NCBI GenBank assembly: GCA_038843675.1
Contig: JAWBRV010000005.1
Location: 1-64,000, forward strand
DNA from: Candidatus Bathyarchaeia archaeon
GTDB lineage: Archaea > Thermoproteota > Bathyarchaeia > 40CM-2-53-6 > CALIRQ01
DNA: 64,000 nucleotides
Direction of reading: 5' to 3'
Shown: positions 26,446-34,464 of the stretch, one piece after another
How the letters are laid out: each line of letters starts with the position of its first letter
Numbering within the stretch: position 1 is the first letter of the stretch
Program-made: the position numbers and the translations under genes
The notes under the pieces: model-generated
What the model was told of the DNA's origin: nothing
The model's input: the letters and a program-made list of their open reading frames with translations, nothing else
Databases searched by the model: none

Positions 26446-27462
26446 TTGAGGCGCGCGATGTTCTTCGATAGGCTCGAGGGCGATTGGGTCCGCTGCCGGC
26501 TCTGCCCGCACGAATGCAGGATCCCGCCCTCCGGCAAGGGCATATGCGGGGTCAGGGAGAACCGGGGCGGGGAGCTGTGGAGCTTGGTATATGGGAAGCT
26601 TGTGGCTAGGGCCGTGGACCCGATAGAGAAGAAGCCCCTTTTCCACTTCCTGCCCGGCTCTAGGTCCTATTCGATAGCGACGGTCGGCTGCAACCTCCGC
26701 TGCCTCAATTGCCAAAACTACGAGATATCCCAATCTCCCAAGGAGGGCGATGGCGGCGGGATATTTGGAGAGGAGGCGGATCCGGAGGATGTCGTCGATG
26801 AAGCGATCGCGACGGCCTGCGATACGATAGCCTATACCTATACGGAGCCGACGATCTTCTTCGAGTTCGCCTACGACGTGGCCTCCTTGGCGAAGCGGAG
26901 GGGCATCAGGAACCTGTTCATAACCAATGGCTACATATCCGAGGAGGCCCTGAGGGAGATCGCCCCATATTTGGATGGAGCCAATGTGGATCTGAAATCC
27001 ATCTCGGAGGATTTCTATAGGAGGATCTGCGGGGCCAAGCTCGAGCCCGTCCTAAGGGCCATAAGGCTATACAAGGAGCTGGGGATATGGATAGAGGTGA
27101 CGACCCTGCTGATACCGACGCTCAACGATGGCGAGGATGAGCTCAGGGCAATCGCGAGGTTCATAAAGGGGGTTGGTGAAGGGATACCTTGGCACATAAG
27201 CCAATTCTACCCGATGTATAAGCTAACGAACCTCCCTAGGACCCCAGCGGCGGCGCTCATGAAGGCTAGGGAAATAGGACTCGAGGAAGGCCTGAGATAT
27301 GTATATACGGGCAATGTGCCCGGCCTCGAGGGGGAGAACACCTATTGTTATGGCTGCGGGGAATTGCTCATCAGGAGGATCGGGTTCTCGGTCCTCCAAA
27401 ACAAGCTGAAGGGCTCAAGATGCCCCCGCTGCGGCTCCGAGATAGATGGCGTTTGGGGTTGA
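26446..27462 (+). CDS. amrS: AmmeMemoRadiSam-system radical SAM enzyme AmrS
   Basis: The start TTG 26446 gives LRRAMFFDRLEGDWVRCRLCPHECRI, matching the family N-terminus. GCNLRCLNCQN is the CxxxCxxC cluster motif; YTYTEPTIFFEF, NLFITNGYI and NVDLKSISEDFY are the following strands. Two more Cys pairs at the end (CYGCG, CPRCG) are the usual zinc-like tail. The family is linked to AmmeMemoRadiSam proteins (AmrB, AmrA) whose joint role is poorly known; neither partner is in the window. It overlaps or abuts marC. Confidence 0.9.
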   Translation: MRRAMFFDRLEGDWVRCRLCPHECRIPPSGKGICGVRENRGGELWSLVYGKLVARAVDPIEKKPLFHFLPGSRSYSIATVGCNLRCLNCQNYEISQSPKEGDGGGIFGEEADPEDVVDEAIATACDTIAYTYTEPTIFFEFAYDVASLAKRRGIRNLFITNGYISEEALREIAPYLDGANVDLKSISEDFYRRICGAKLEPVLRAIRLYKELGIWIEVTTLLIPTLNDGEDELRAIARFIKGVGEGIPWHISQFYPMYKLTNLPRTPAAALMKAREIGLEEGLRYVYTGNVPGLEGENTYCYGCGELLIRRIGFSVLQNKLKGSRCPRCGSEIDGVWG

Positions 27463-27469
27463 TGCCGGG

Positions 27470-28084
27470 ATGGCCGATCCATCGTGGGCGATCCAAGCCG
27501 AGGGGCTGCTGAGGGCCACCGTCGCCCTTTTCGTAATAGTGGACCCCTTGGGCAACATGCCCGTCTTCATGGGCCTGACCAAGGATATGGATAGGGGAGC
27601 GAGGCGGAAGGCCTTCAGGGACGCGGCCCTCTCCGGCTTGGCGCTCCTATTATTCTTCGCGCTATCCGGAGAACTCGTCCTATGGCTTTTCTCGGTATCC
27701 ATCTCGAGCTTCAAGATAGCCGGCGGGGCTTTGCTTTTGATAATAGCGGTGAAATTGCTCGTGCATGGGGAATGGCGCGAGGGCCAAAGGGCCAAGGGAT
27801 CGGCGATCGTTCCCTTCGGCTTCCCGCTCATGGTCGGGCCCGGCGCGATCACCGCCACAATGGTGAGCATAAGGGCCTACGGAGTACCAATCGCCTGCCT
27901 ATCGGCCTTGATAGTCTTCTCCGCCGCTCTGCTGATCTATAGGTTCGTCGAGCGCATCTACGGGGCATTGGGGGAATCGGGGTCTGCCATCGTCGCCAAC
28001 GTGATGGCAATATTCACGGCCGCGATAGCGGTCCAATTCATCCTCGATGGGATCTTGGCCCATATCTCCGGGCTTTGGGGTTGA
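27470..28084 (+). CDS. MarC-family integral membrane protein
   Basis: About 204 residues with six helices: ATVALFVIVDPLGNMPVFMGLTK is the MarC signature and FPLMVGPGAITATMV the repeated half. I prefer ATG 27470 to ATG 27446, since the latter overlaps amrS without a ribosome binding site. Family members have no firm transport substrate. It probably shares a transcript with amrS. Confidence 0.87.
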   Translation: MADPSWAIQAEGLLRATVALFVIVDPLGNMPVFMGLTKDMDRGARRKAFRDAALSGLALLLFFALSGELVLWLFSVSISSFKIAGGALLLIIAVKLLVHGEWREGQRAKGSAIVPFGFPLMVGPGAITATMVSIRAYGVPIACLSALIVFSAALLIYRFVERIYGALGESGSAIVANVMAIFTAAIAVQFILDGILAHISGLWG

Positions 28085-28148
28085 GGGCCCGGCCATATGT
28101 TTATAATCGCCCGCTCCGCCCTCAAGGCCTTCGGCAAGGCGCGTTGAT

Positions 28149-28979
28149 ATGGGGAAGGATCCCGAAGATCGGGATGATGCCCTGCTGAGGGAGAGGATGG
28201 CGAGGATAAGGAGAAAGATAGCCGTAATCAGCGGCAAGGGCGGGGTTGGGAAAAGCATTGTGACGGCGAACCTCGCGGTGGCGCTGGCTTGGAGGGGGCA
28301 TCCCCACGCCATTGGGATATTGGACGCGGACCTCCACGGCCCATCCATACCCAAGCTCCTTGGGATGGGAGGGGATCTATTGGAGGCAGATCCCGATGGC
28401 ATCCGGCCGGCGGAGGGGCCGATGGGCATAAGGGTCGTTTCGATGGGCTTCCTTTTGCCGACCGAGGACACGCCGGCCGTTTGGCGAGGACCGATAAAGA
28501 TGAAGGCCATAAGGCAGTTCCTCTCCGAGGTCCTTTGGGGGGATTTGGATTACCTGCTCATCGACCTCCCCCCGGGGACCGGGGATGAGCCGCTTAGCGT
28601 CTTCCAGCTGATCCCGAACATCGACGGGGTCATCGTGGTCACGATCCCATCGGAGGTTTCGGAAGCCGTCGTGAAAAAATCGATAACATTCGCGAGGATG
28701 CTCAAGGCCCCGATAATTGGGTTGATAGAGAACATGAGCGGCCTCATTTGCCCATATTGCGGGAGGGAGATAGAGGTCTTCTCTGGGCGGGCCGGCGAGA
28801 GGATAGCCGATGAGCTCGGGGTCCCGCTCCTCGGAAGGATACCGCTAGACCCTAGGATAAGCGAGGCCTCCGACGAGGGCATACCGTTCGTAATAGAGCA
28901 TAGGGATACGCCAGCCGGGAAGGCTTTCATGGAGATCGTCGATAGGATAGAGGCGGCGATGGGGGGAGGGAGCAGCTAA
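28149..28979 (+). CDS. Mrp/NBP35-type P-loop ATPase, Fe-S cluster carrier
   Basis: 276 residues. The deviant Walker A is SGKGGVGKS (Lys signature), followed by DADLHGPSIPKLLG and LPPGTGDEPLSV. ENMSGLICPYCGREIEVFSG holds the CxxC that binds a bridging 4Fe-4S cluster between two subunits. It delivers clusters to apo-proteins in the cytosol. TTTATAATCG at 28099-28108 is its likely TATA box. The last four bases overlap the convergent membrane protein gene. Confidence 0.92.
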   Translation: MGKDPEDRDDALLRERMARIRRKIAVISGKGGVGKSIVTANLAVALAWRGHPHAIGILDADLHGPSIPKLLGMGGDLLEADPDGIRPAEGPMGIRVVSMGFLLPTEDTPAVWRGPIKMKAIRQFLSEVLWGDLDYLLIDLPPGTGDEPLSVFQLIPNIDGVIVVTIPSEVSEAVVKKSITFARMLKAPIIGLIENMSGLICPYCGREIEVFSGRAGERIADELGVPLLGRIPLDPRISEASDEGIPFVIEHRDTPAGKAFMEIVDRIEAAMGGGSS

Positions 28980-29728
28980 TGGGCCTGGGCCTTGCCGAAG
29001 GCCCTCAAGGCGCTTGAGACGGCGGCGATCGCCAACGCCGATCCGGCCGCGATGAGGGCCCTCTCGGCCGGATATATCCAAAAGATCGGTGCCCATATCC
29101 TTTTGAACGATTCGGGCGGAACGCCCAAGAGGAGGCCGTAGAAGAGCTCGAAGAGAAGGCAACCGGTCAAATGCTGGGCCAGCGTCCCGCAAAGGGCCAA
29201 GGCGCCGGCCCCGAGGAGCCTTTTATGGGTCAAGCCCTCGGTGGCCCAAGCCGCGAGGAGCTTCGCCGCCGGCGAGGCCAATAGGGCGAGGGCGATCAAA
29301 TGGAGCCAAAACCATGGGATCCCAAAGCCCAGCGGGGCGATCGATATGAAGGGGAGGGAGTAGGGGCTAAGGGCGAAGGCGATAGTCAAGGCCAATAGCA
29401 GCGATAGCCCGATCGATCGCCTCCCCTTGGCCACCAGCCCGATCAGCGCGGCGCAGGATGTCGCCGGCAGGAAATCGAGGCCGAAGAATATGGTCCTTCC
29501 GGTCAAGGAGATCCCGAGGAACGTCCCGATGAGGATGGCGATCGCCGCCCTAAGGGGCCCGAAGGCCAGCCCTAGGGCGGGCGCTAAGGCATCGGCGGCC
29601 GAGAAGCTCCCGCCTTGGATGCCTATGATGGGGAAAATGGGCATAGCCCTCGCTAGGCCATAAAGGCATGAGAAGGCGGCCATGCGCATCAAATCCTCGG
29701 CCCCGAGCCCCCTTCGAGCCAAGCCCAA
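28976..29728 (-). CDS. Multi-pass membrane protein, possibly ECF transporter S component
   Basis: 250 residues with six to seven helices. GSFSAADALAPALGLAFGPLRAAIAILIGTFLG resembles the substrate-binding subunits of ECF transporters (first helices with small residues, then a Gly-rich loop). The start is TTG 29728. No ECF ATPase or T component lies nearby, so the idea is tentative. It ends against the Mrp gene. Confidence 0.5.
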   Translation of the reverse strand: MGLARRGLGAEDLMRMAAFSCLYGLARAMPIFPIIGIQGGSFSAADALAPALGLAFGPLRAAIAILIGTFLGISLTGRTIFFGLDFLPATSCAALIGLVAKGRRSIGLSLLLALTIAFALSPYSLPFISIAPLGFGIPWFWLHLIALALLASPAAKLLAAWATEGLTHKRLLGAGALALCGTLAQHLTGCLLFELFYGLLLGVPPESFKRIWAPIFWIYPAERALIAAGSALAIAAVSSALRAFGKAQAH

Positions 29729-29802
29729 ATAACCCCTTTATGCGGAAGGGTCCGGGGTAGGGCTCAAAGCTTTTATAACCTTTTCCGAACCTAGCCTCTA
29801 TC

Positions 29803-29920
29803 GCCGGGGTGGCCGAACGGTTCAGGCGGCGGGCTGCAGCGCGGCCTTTAGCGCGGCGACCCGCAGTATTGCCTTCGGCGCTTGGCGCTGAGATGGGTTC
29901 GACTCCCATCCCCGGCTCCA
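29803..29920 (+). tRNA. tRNA-Cys (GCA), apparently with two introns
   Basis: Acceptor arm GCCGGGG (29803-29809) pairs with CCCCGGC (29910-29916). The discriminator base is U (29917), as in Cys tRNAs, and CCA is encoded. D stem GCC/GGC; anticodon stem GCGGG (29829-29833)/CCCGC (29860-29864); loop CUGCAG with anticodon GCA at 29836-29838; T arm AUGGG-UUCGACU-CCCAU. The anticodon loop is 19 bases too long (intron about 29840-29858, at the canonical 37/38 site). The variable region is 28 bases, so about 23 more bases (within 29867-29892, with GCGC/GCGC hairpin) look like a second intron. A long natural variable arm is the alternative. TTTTATAACC (29771-29780) is its promoter. Confidence 0.82.
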
Positions 29921-30032
29921 ATCCGCGCCATTGCTCGGCCGCTTTGGATCGACGCTCCGATCGAGGCGAGCGGGATGGGAGGTCAGTATGAGGCGTTCCC
30001 GATAACCCGCCGGTATTCCCATATGAACAACT

Positions 30033-30185
30033 TTGCTATTCATGGATGCGATCCAATCCCTTGGGGCGATTCGCTTGGACTGCGGGCCCGCGGACTTCGC
30101 CTCGGGCTGCCATAAATGGCTGCTGGCGCCCTTCTGGATAGGCATCTTATACATGAGGAGGGGCTTTGAGCTGGAGCCGAGGTGG
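30033..30185 (+). pseudogene. Class V aminotransferase (cysteine desulfurase-like) fragment
   Basis: One frame reads LFMDAIQSLGAIRLDCGPADF and ASGCHKWLLAPFWIGILYMRR. The first holds the Asp-Gln pair near PLP and the second the Schiff-base Lys motif (SxHKWL) of class V aminotransferases such as cysteine desulfurases and selenocysteine lyases. Only about 50 of 370-400 residues remain, and no matching sequence is left on either side. It lies between tRNA-Cys and tRNA-Arg, a place where inserted DNA often decays. Not functional. Confidence 0.75.
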
Positions 30186-30364
30186 GATGAGCGAGGGCCC
30201 CAAGGGGTTGGCCAAGCGGCCGTTGGGGGCGCGGGGTCGCGGCGGCGAGGATGGGCAACCTCGGGCATCTCCTCATCTCCATAACTGAGAGGCCGATTTG
30301 GAATTCTTCGAGGCGCTCGCGAGCCTCCGATAAGTTCATGAAGGGATTCGCCCTTAGCCCGAAT

Positions 30365-30441
30365 GGGCCCGTGGTCTAGCGGATCATGATGCTGGCCTCC
30401 GGAGCCGGCGGTCGTGGGTTCGAATCCCACCGGGCCCGCCA
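30365..30441 (+). tRNA. tRNA-Arg (CCG)
   Basis: Acceptor GGGCCCG (30365-30371) pairs with CGGGCCC (30431-30437); discriminator G and encoded CCA follow. Anticodon stem CUGGC/GCCGG holds the loop CUCCGGA, with anticodon CCG at 30399-30401. The T arm is GUGGG-UUCGAAU-CCCAC. No intron. All arms pair as expected. Confidence 0.93.
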
Positions 30442-30516
30442 AATTGTTCGAAAATTCCTCCTCACACATCGATCCATGGATTGGACCGATGAATGGCCGA
30501 GTTCGTAAACGGACAT

Positions 30517-31542
30517 TCAATCCCTATAGAGGATCGTCAAATCCTCCTCGGGATCCACCTGCTCCATTTGGATTCTCTCATCAGGGGGTATCGCCCATAT
30601 CGGCTTACCGAGCGCCTCGAATCTGAGGAGCGAGGATTTATACCACTTTATGCCTGGGTTTTTGGTAACCGGGAACGAAAATCCCTTGGCGAAGCCCTCG
30701 TAGTTCACGCTCTCATATGCCGTTGGGTACCTGGAGAAGCCCCTTATGATGTCCGTTATAACGCAATTCATCCCGGTTACGAATTTCTCGATCTCCAACC
30801 ATTTCCCATGGGAGGCCTCGACGACCGTTAACCCGAAATACCCCGAGCCACCCTCCCTTAGGCAACAGGCCCCGCGCGAGATGAACGCCTTCAGCCCGCT
30901 GAGGGTTTCCAAGGGCTCCGAGGAGAAGACGTCGAACCCCTCTAGGAGATCCTTGGGCAGCGGATCCCGGACGTCGTATTTCCGAAACTCTATCCCGAAG
31001 CCCCGCTCCTTATTGATCTTCGCTATGAACTCCCCGAGCCTTTCGTCCACATCCAATACACAAATCCTATGGGGCAGCCCCGTTAGCGCGAGGGCAATGC
31101 TCAGCAGATCATCGTCCCCGATCAGGATGATGTCCTTATGGGACAAATCGCCATAATGATGCATAAAGGCGGCTCTAGCGATCACATCGTACTCGTTCAT
31201 ATATCCTTGGCAAAAATCTAGGGTGGGCGGTGGCCTATTCGCGACGATCCCCTTATAATCATTGAAGATTTCCTCGAATTCCTCGCCCGGGATCACGCGC
31301 CTCCCGGAGCATTTATCGCATATGCCGCTTTTGAAACGAACCGCATCCTCATCGACGGCTGACAAACCCTTTTCGGTGATGCCAAGGCTCGACCCATCCG
31401 TCTCGATTAGGCCTCCCTCGTAGAGCTCATTGACGGCCCTCATGAAATCCCTCAATAGGAAGTCGCTCGCCTCTAGGAGCTCCCATATGGATTTCCTCGA
31501 GGTCGCCAGCTCTCTGAGGATTCGAACCTTTATCCTATCCAT
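30517..31542 (-). CDS. bpsA: N4-bis(aminopropyl)spermidine synthase (branched polyamine synthase)
   Basis: 341 residues. The first 90 form a winged-helix-like domain with a later Cys pair (ICDKCSGR). The catalytic part has ILIGDDDLLSIALALTG, the GDDD motif of BpsA, followed by VLDVDERLGEFI and YDVRDPLP. It transfers aminopropyl groups from decarboxylated SAM to spermidine, making branched polyamines that protect nucleic acids at high temperature. It overlaps speD by 13 bases, so the aminopropyl donor and the synthase are coexpressed. Confidence 0.92.
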   Translation of the reverse strand: MDRIKVRILRELATSRKSIWELLEASDFLLRDFMRAVNELYEGGLIETDGSSLGITEKGLSAVDEDAVRFKSGICDKCSGRRVIPGEEFEEIFNDYKGIVANRPPPTLDFCQGYMNEYDVIARAAFMHHYGDLSHKDIILIGDDDLLSIALALTGLPHRICVLDVDERLGEFIAKINKERGFGIEFRKYDVRDPLPKDLLEGFDVFSSEPLETLSGLKAFISRGACCLREGGSGYFGLTVVEASHGKWLEIEKFVTGMNCVITDIIRGFSRYPTAYESVNYEGFAKGFSFPVTKNPGIKWYKSSLLRFEALGKPIWAIPPDERIQMEQVDPEEDLTILYRD

Positions 31543-31889
31543 CCGACACGCCTTATCGTCTTCTTCCTTACCCTCTTGGGCTTGAATTCCTCGACGAGCA
31601 GCTTGAACGCCTCTAGGGCCCCCTTATCGTCGCCGCACGTGAAGATGTCCAATGCCACATAGCCATGCTCCGGCCAAGTATGGATGCTCAAATGGGACTC
31701 TCTCAATAGATAAACTCCGGAAACGCCATACGGCTTGAATTGATGAAAAGCGGAAGAAATGCTTTTCAAACCGGATTTGGAAACGACCCTATCCAAAATC
31801 CTTCGTACTGTGCTTACCCTCGAAATCCTCTCCTTCTCTACGCCAATGAACTCTATGATGAGGTGGACGCTCATGGGGCCCACCTTCAT
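31530..31889 (-). CDS. speD: S-adenosylmethionine decarboxylase proenzyme (SpeD family)
   Basis: 119 residues with YLLRESHLSIHTWPEHGYVAL, the self-cleavage site (Glu-Ser, the Ser becoming the pyruvoyl group) and catalytic His, then DIFTCGDDKGALEAF. It makes the aminopropyl donor for polyamines. In some crenarchaea a paralogue decarboxylates arginine instead, and the sequence alone does not exclude that. First gene of the speD-bpsA operon, with a TATA box (TTTATAATT, minus strand, about 31935-31943) close upstream. Confidence 0.9.
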   Translation of the reverse strand: MKVGPMSVHLIIEFIGVEKERISRVSTVRRILDRVVSKSGLKSISSAFHQFKPYGVSGVYLLRESHLSIHTWPEHGYVALDIFTCGDDKGALEAFKLLVEEFKPKRVRKKTIRRVGWIG

Positions 31890-32275
31890 CGTTGAGCATG
31901 CGACGGCTCACGGATTTTTTTATTTTCAAACAATTATAAAAACATTTATGTAGAAAACGATCGATCGCGCCGCAGCTATCTCGAGCCATTTGAATCGCCC
32001 CATTTGGCCGAATTGTGGCCTTGCTTTCGGCTTCGAAAGCGCGCTTCGCGCAGTTGCTAAAGGTGCCCGATCGCTCGTTGGGGGAAATGATCATTCAAAT
32101 CCCTTCATCTGGACATTTGGAATCCGAAACCCTCCTCTATGCCTTGGCGAGGCCCCTTTGCTGAATGGGGGATCGATTCCCACCAAACCCAACCTTCCGT
32201 GGCAACGGAGTGCGATAAGGCCTCCCCGCAACCGGGTGGTTTTAAGAGCATCGATTCCAAAAATGGCCCGCGGCC
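31890..32275. other. Intergenic stretch between speD and the FMN-binding protein gene
   Basis: Besides the speD promoter at 31930-31945, this 386-base stretch contains TGATCATTCAAATCCCT at 32088-32104, which recurs exactly at 62090-62106. The rest shows nothing. Confidence 0.5.
32088..32104. repeat. 17-nt exact repeat, copy 1
   Basis: TGATCATTCAAATCCCT also occurs at 62090-62106, again in a gap between divergent genes. It starts with the palindrome TGATCA. Possibly a shared regulator site; chance is not excluded. Confidence 0.4.
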
Positions 32276-32734
32276 ATGGGGTTGAGGAGGCGCGAGAAGG
32301 AGATGCCTCGGGAGGAGGCGATCGAACTCCTGGGGAGATCGTTAGTCGGCAGGTTGGCTATGTCCGTATGCAATCGTCCCTACGTCGTGCCGTTGCACTT
32401 CCTATATGAGGATGGGAGGATATACTTCCATTGTGCGAGCGAGGGGAAGAAGATGGAGTACATCAAGAGGAACCCCAACGTTTGCTTCGAAGTCGATGAG
32501 TTCCTAGGCCTGAGGTCGGGGGAAGGGCCGTGCGGCTGGGGGACCCGATATAGGAGCGCGATCGCCTACGGGAGGGCAAGCCCGTTATCGGACGAATCGA
32601 GGAAGATCGAGGTCCTGAACAAGCTATTGAGGAAATACGCGGGCCAAGGCCATGAGGTCCGCGGACCCCTAAGGGATGTGGCCGTTGTGGAGATCGAGAT
32701 CGAGGAGATCACCGGGAAGCGGGATCTGGGCTGA
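32276..32734 (+). CDS. FMN-binding pyridoxamine 5'-phosphate oxidase-like protein
   Basis: 152 residues. RLAMSVCNRPYVVPLHFLYEDGRIYFHCASEGKKMEYI is the split-barrel start of the NimA/PPOX family with its FMN phosphate loop, and CFEVDEF and SAIAYGRAS follow. Such proteins reduce small aromatic or flavin-type compounds; the substrate here is unknown. ATG 32276 follows the gap described above. Confidence 0.85.
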   Translation: MGLRRREKEMPREEAIELLGRSLVGRLAMSVCNRPYVVPLHFLYEDGRIYFHCASEGKKMEYIKRNPNVCFEVDEFLGLRSGEGPCGWGTRYRSAIAYGRASPLSDESRKIEVLNKLLRKYAGQGHEVRGPLRDVAVVEIEIEEITGKRDLG

Positions 32735-32819
32735 GGGCCGGGCGCAGACTAGGGGGAGCTATTGCCGAACAATCCCAACCGATCGCCAAGCAGGCCCATT
32801 TAAAAGCCTCGGGCGCCTC

Positions 32820-32861
32820 CGGTGAAGGATCCTTCACCGATTTTTTTTTTTAAAAAAAATT
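32820..32861 (+). promoter_or_regulatory. 20-bp perfect palindrome next to an A/T promoter
   Basis: CGGTGAAGGA is followed at once by its reverse complement (32820-32839). A run of T11 and A8 follows (32841-32859), which serves as TATA box for the ArsR-MEDS gene (ATG 32886). The palindrome stands immediately upstream of the TATA box, where an activator or autorepressor would bind; it could also act as hairpin plus T run ending the preceding gene. Confidence 0.65.
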
Positions 32862-32885
32862 CCTGAATACATCCTTGGTCGTTCA

Positions 32886-33716
32886 ATGGATACTTGGAGG
32901 CGTTTCGAAAGATCCTGCCGCATCCTATCCCACCCAATTAGGAGGAAGATACTATGCCTCCTATCCGAAGGGGCTCGCTCCTTTCAAGAATTGAGCGATA
33001 CATGCGGCATGAACCACGGCAAGCTCGGCTATCACTTGAGGAAGATGGCGGGGATCTTGGAACGCGAGCCCGAGGGAAATCTCTACGTTCTCACTGAGGA
33101 GGGGCGGATGCTGTACGAATGGTTCCTCCGGGCCTCCCTAGATTACATGAAATCGGTCTTGGATTTGGAGATCGGGCCGGAGCTAAACCCGATCAAATAC
33201 GCGGAGAGCCTTTCCCCGGGCGACCATTCCGTGCTCATTTACGAAAGCGAGCCGATCAGGAGGGCGATGGTCCTTTCCTTCCTCGAGGCCGGCCTGCAAG
33301 AGGGCTCGGCCTTGATCTATCTGGCGGCGGAAGGGAGGGTGGATCAAGCGGCCGAGGAGATCTCGAGGGGCTTGGGCATGGGGGCCGAGAAGGGCTTGGA
33401 GGTTATGGGCGCCGAGGAATGGTATATGGGCTTGGGGGAGGCATCCGCGGACCTGATAATGGAGAATTGGCGAAGGCTCGCGAAAAGGAAGCTCGGGGAG
33501 GGCTATGCGGGGGTGCGAGTGGCGACGGAGGCGCATGGCCTGATCAAAAAATTGGATTTCCTGGCCATCGAGGAGAGGATCGGGAAGAGGCTTCCGGAAG
33601 TCTTCTGCTCCCTGTGCCAATACGACGCTTCGAAGCTCGAGCCCGAGGCCATAATAGCGCTCCTCAGGAACCACGGGCACGCCCTCTTCGAGAGGATCGC
33701 CCTCAAGCTTTCTTGA
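32886..33716 (+). CDS. ArsR-type winged-helix regulator with MEDS sensor domain
   Basis: Residues 1-90 form a winged helix (ILSHPIRRKILCLLSEGARS, ELSDTCGMNHGKLGYHLRKM). From about 110, SPGDHSVLIYESEPIRRAMVLSFLEAGLQEGSALIYLA starts the MEDS (DcmR-type) domain, and it runs to the end with FCSLCQYDASKLEPEAI. MEDS domains bind small C1 or hydrocarbon-derived ligands in DcmR-like regulators. 276 residues. The 20-bp palindrome before the gene is a likely own target. Confidence 0.88.
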   Translation: MDTWRRFERSCRILSHPIRRKILCLLSEGARSFQELSDTCGMNHGKLGYHLRKMAGILEREPEGNLYVLTEEGRMLYEWFLRASLDYMKSVLDLEIGPELNPIKYAESLSPGDHSVLIYESEPIRRAMVLSFLEAGLQEGSALIYLAAEGRVDQAAEEISRGLGMGAEKGLEVMGAEEWYMGLGEASADLIMENWRRLAKRKLGEGYAGVRVATEAHGLIKKLDFLAIEERIGKRLPEVFCSLCQYDASKLEPEAIIALLRNHGHALFERIALKLS

Positions 33717-33720
33717 GGAA

Positions 33721-34464
33721 TCAGAAAAGAATCTCGCATGGTATCCCGATGCCCCTAAAGGCCTTGGCCAAGGCTCCCCCCATTTCGGAGAAGAACACAT
33801 CCTTCATTGCATATTCTAGCCCATGCCTCCTGTATACCCAATCGGCGTAATGATAATTCATCCTATCGATCAAAACGGAGCGCACAATCCCCCTCAGGAG
33901 CTTCGGCAACCCCTCGGCCCCCGGGAGGATCGGCGCTATCATGGCGCATGTCCCGATTCCCTCGGAGCTCAGCCTTTCCAAGGCCCTTATCCTATCCTCG
34001 ATCGATGGCGCCTTGGGTTCGAAGATCTTCCTAATGCCATCGTCCGCCGTGGTCACTGTGAAGACGACCTCGAGCCCCTTAAAAGCCCTTAGGAGGTCCA
34101 AGTCCCGAAGGACGAGCGGGGATTTCGTCTGGATCGTGGCCGGCCAGCCGTGCCTCGAGAGGATCCTCAAACATCCCCTCGTCAGCTGATATTTTTCCTC
34201 GATCGGTTGATAGGGATCGCATATGCCGCTGATCCAGACCCTTCCGATCCTCTTCCTCCCCACCTCCCGCTCCAAGAGGCCTATGGCATTAACCTTAACG
34301 TCCACGAAATCTCCCCAAGCCTCCCTATGGCCCGTGAACCTCCTTATGAACCGCGCATAACAATATGTACAACCATGTTCACAACCCACGTAGGGATTTA
34401 TGGTATATTCGTGGACCTTGGATTCGGATAGGATGGTCTTGGCGCGCTTTTCCCTAACGAGCAT
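33721..34464 (-). CDS. SPL-family radical SAM protein
   Basis: 247 residues. YVGCEHGCTYCYARF is the CxxxCxxC cluster, and RVWISGICDPYQPIEEKYQLTRGCL and TIQTKSPLVLRDLDLL match the spore photoproduct lyase-like (SplB) group found widely in archaea. The Cys used in DNA photoproduct repair cannot be placed, so repair is unproven. Its start abuts the stop of dph6, so both are one operon. Confidence 0.85.
   Translation of the reverse strand: MLVREKRAKTILSESKVHEYTINPYVGCEHGCTYCYARFIRRFTGHREAWGDFVDVKVNAIGLLEREVGRKRIGRVWISGICDPYQPIEEKYQLTRGCLRILSRHGWPATIQTKSPLVLRDLDLLRAFKGLEVVFTVTTADDGIRKIFEPKAPSIEDRIRALERLSSEGIGTCAMIAPILPGAEGLPKLLRGIVRSVLIDRMNYHYADWVYRRHGLEYAMKDVFFSEMGGALAKAFRGIGIPCEILF

Noticed and set aside
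29865-29892. tRNA-Leu or tRNA-Ser with a long variable arm
   Set aside because: The anticodon loop reads GCA and the discriminator is U, both specific for Cys; Leu and Ser anticodons do not fit the stem.
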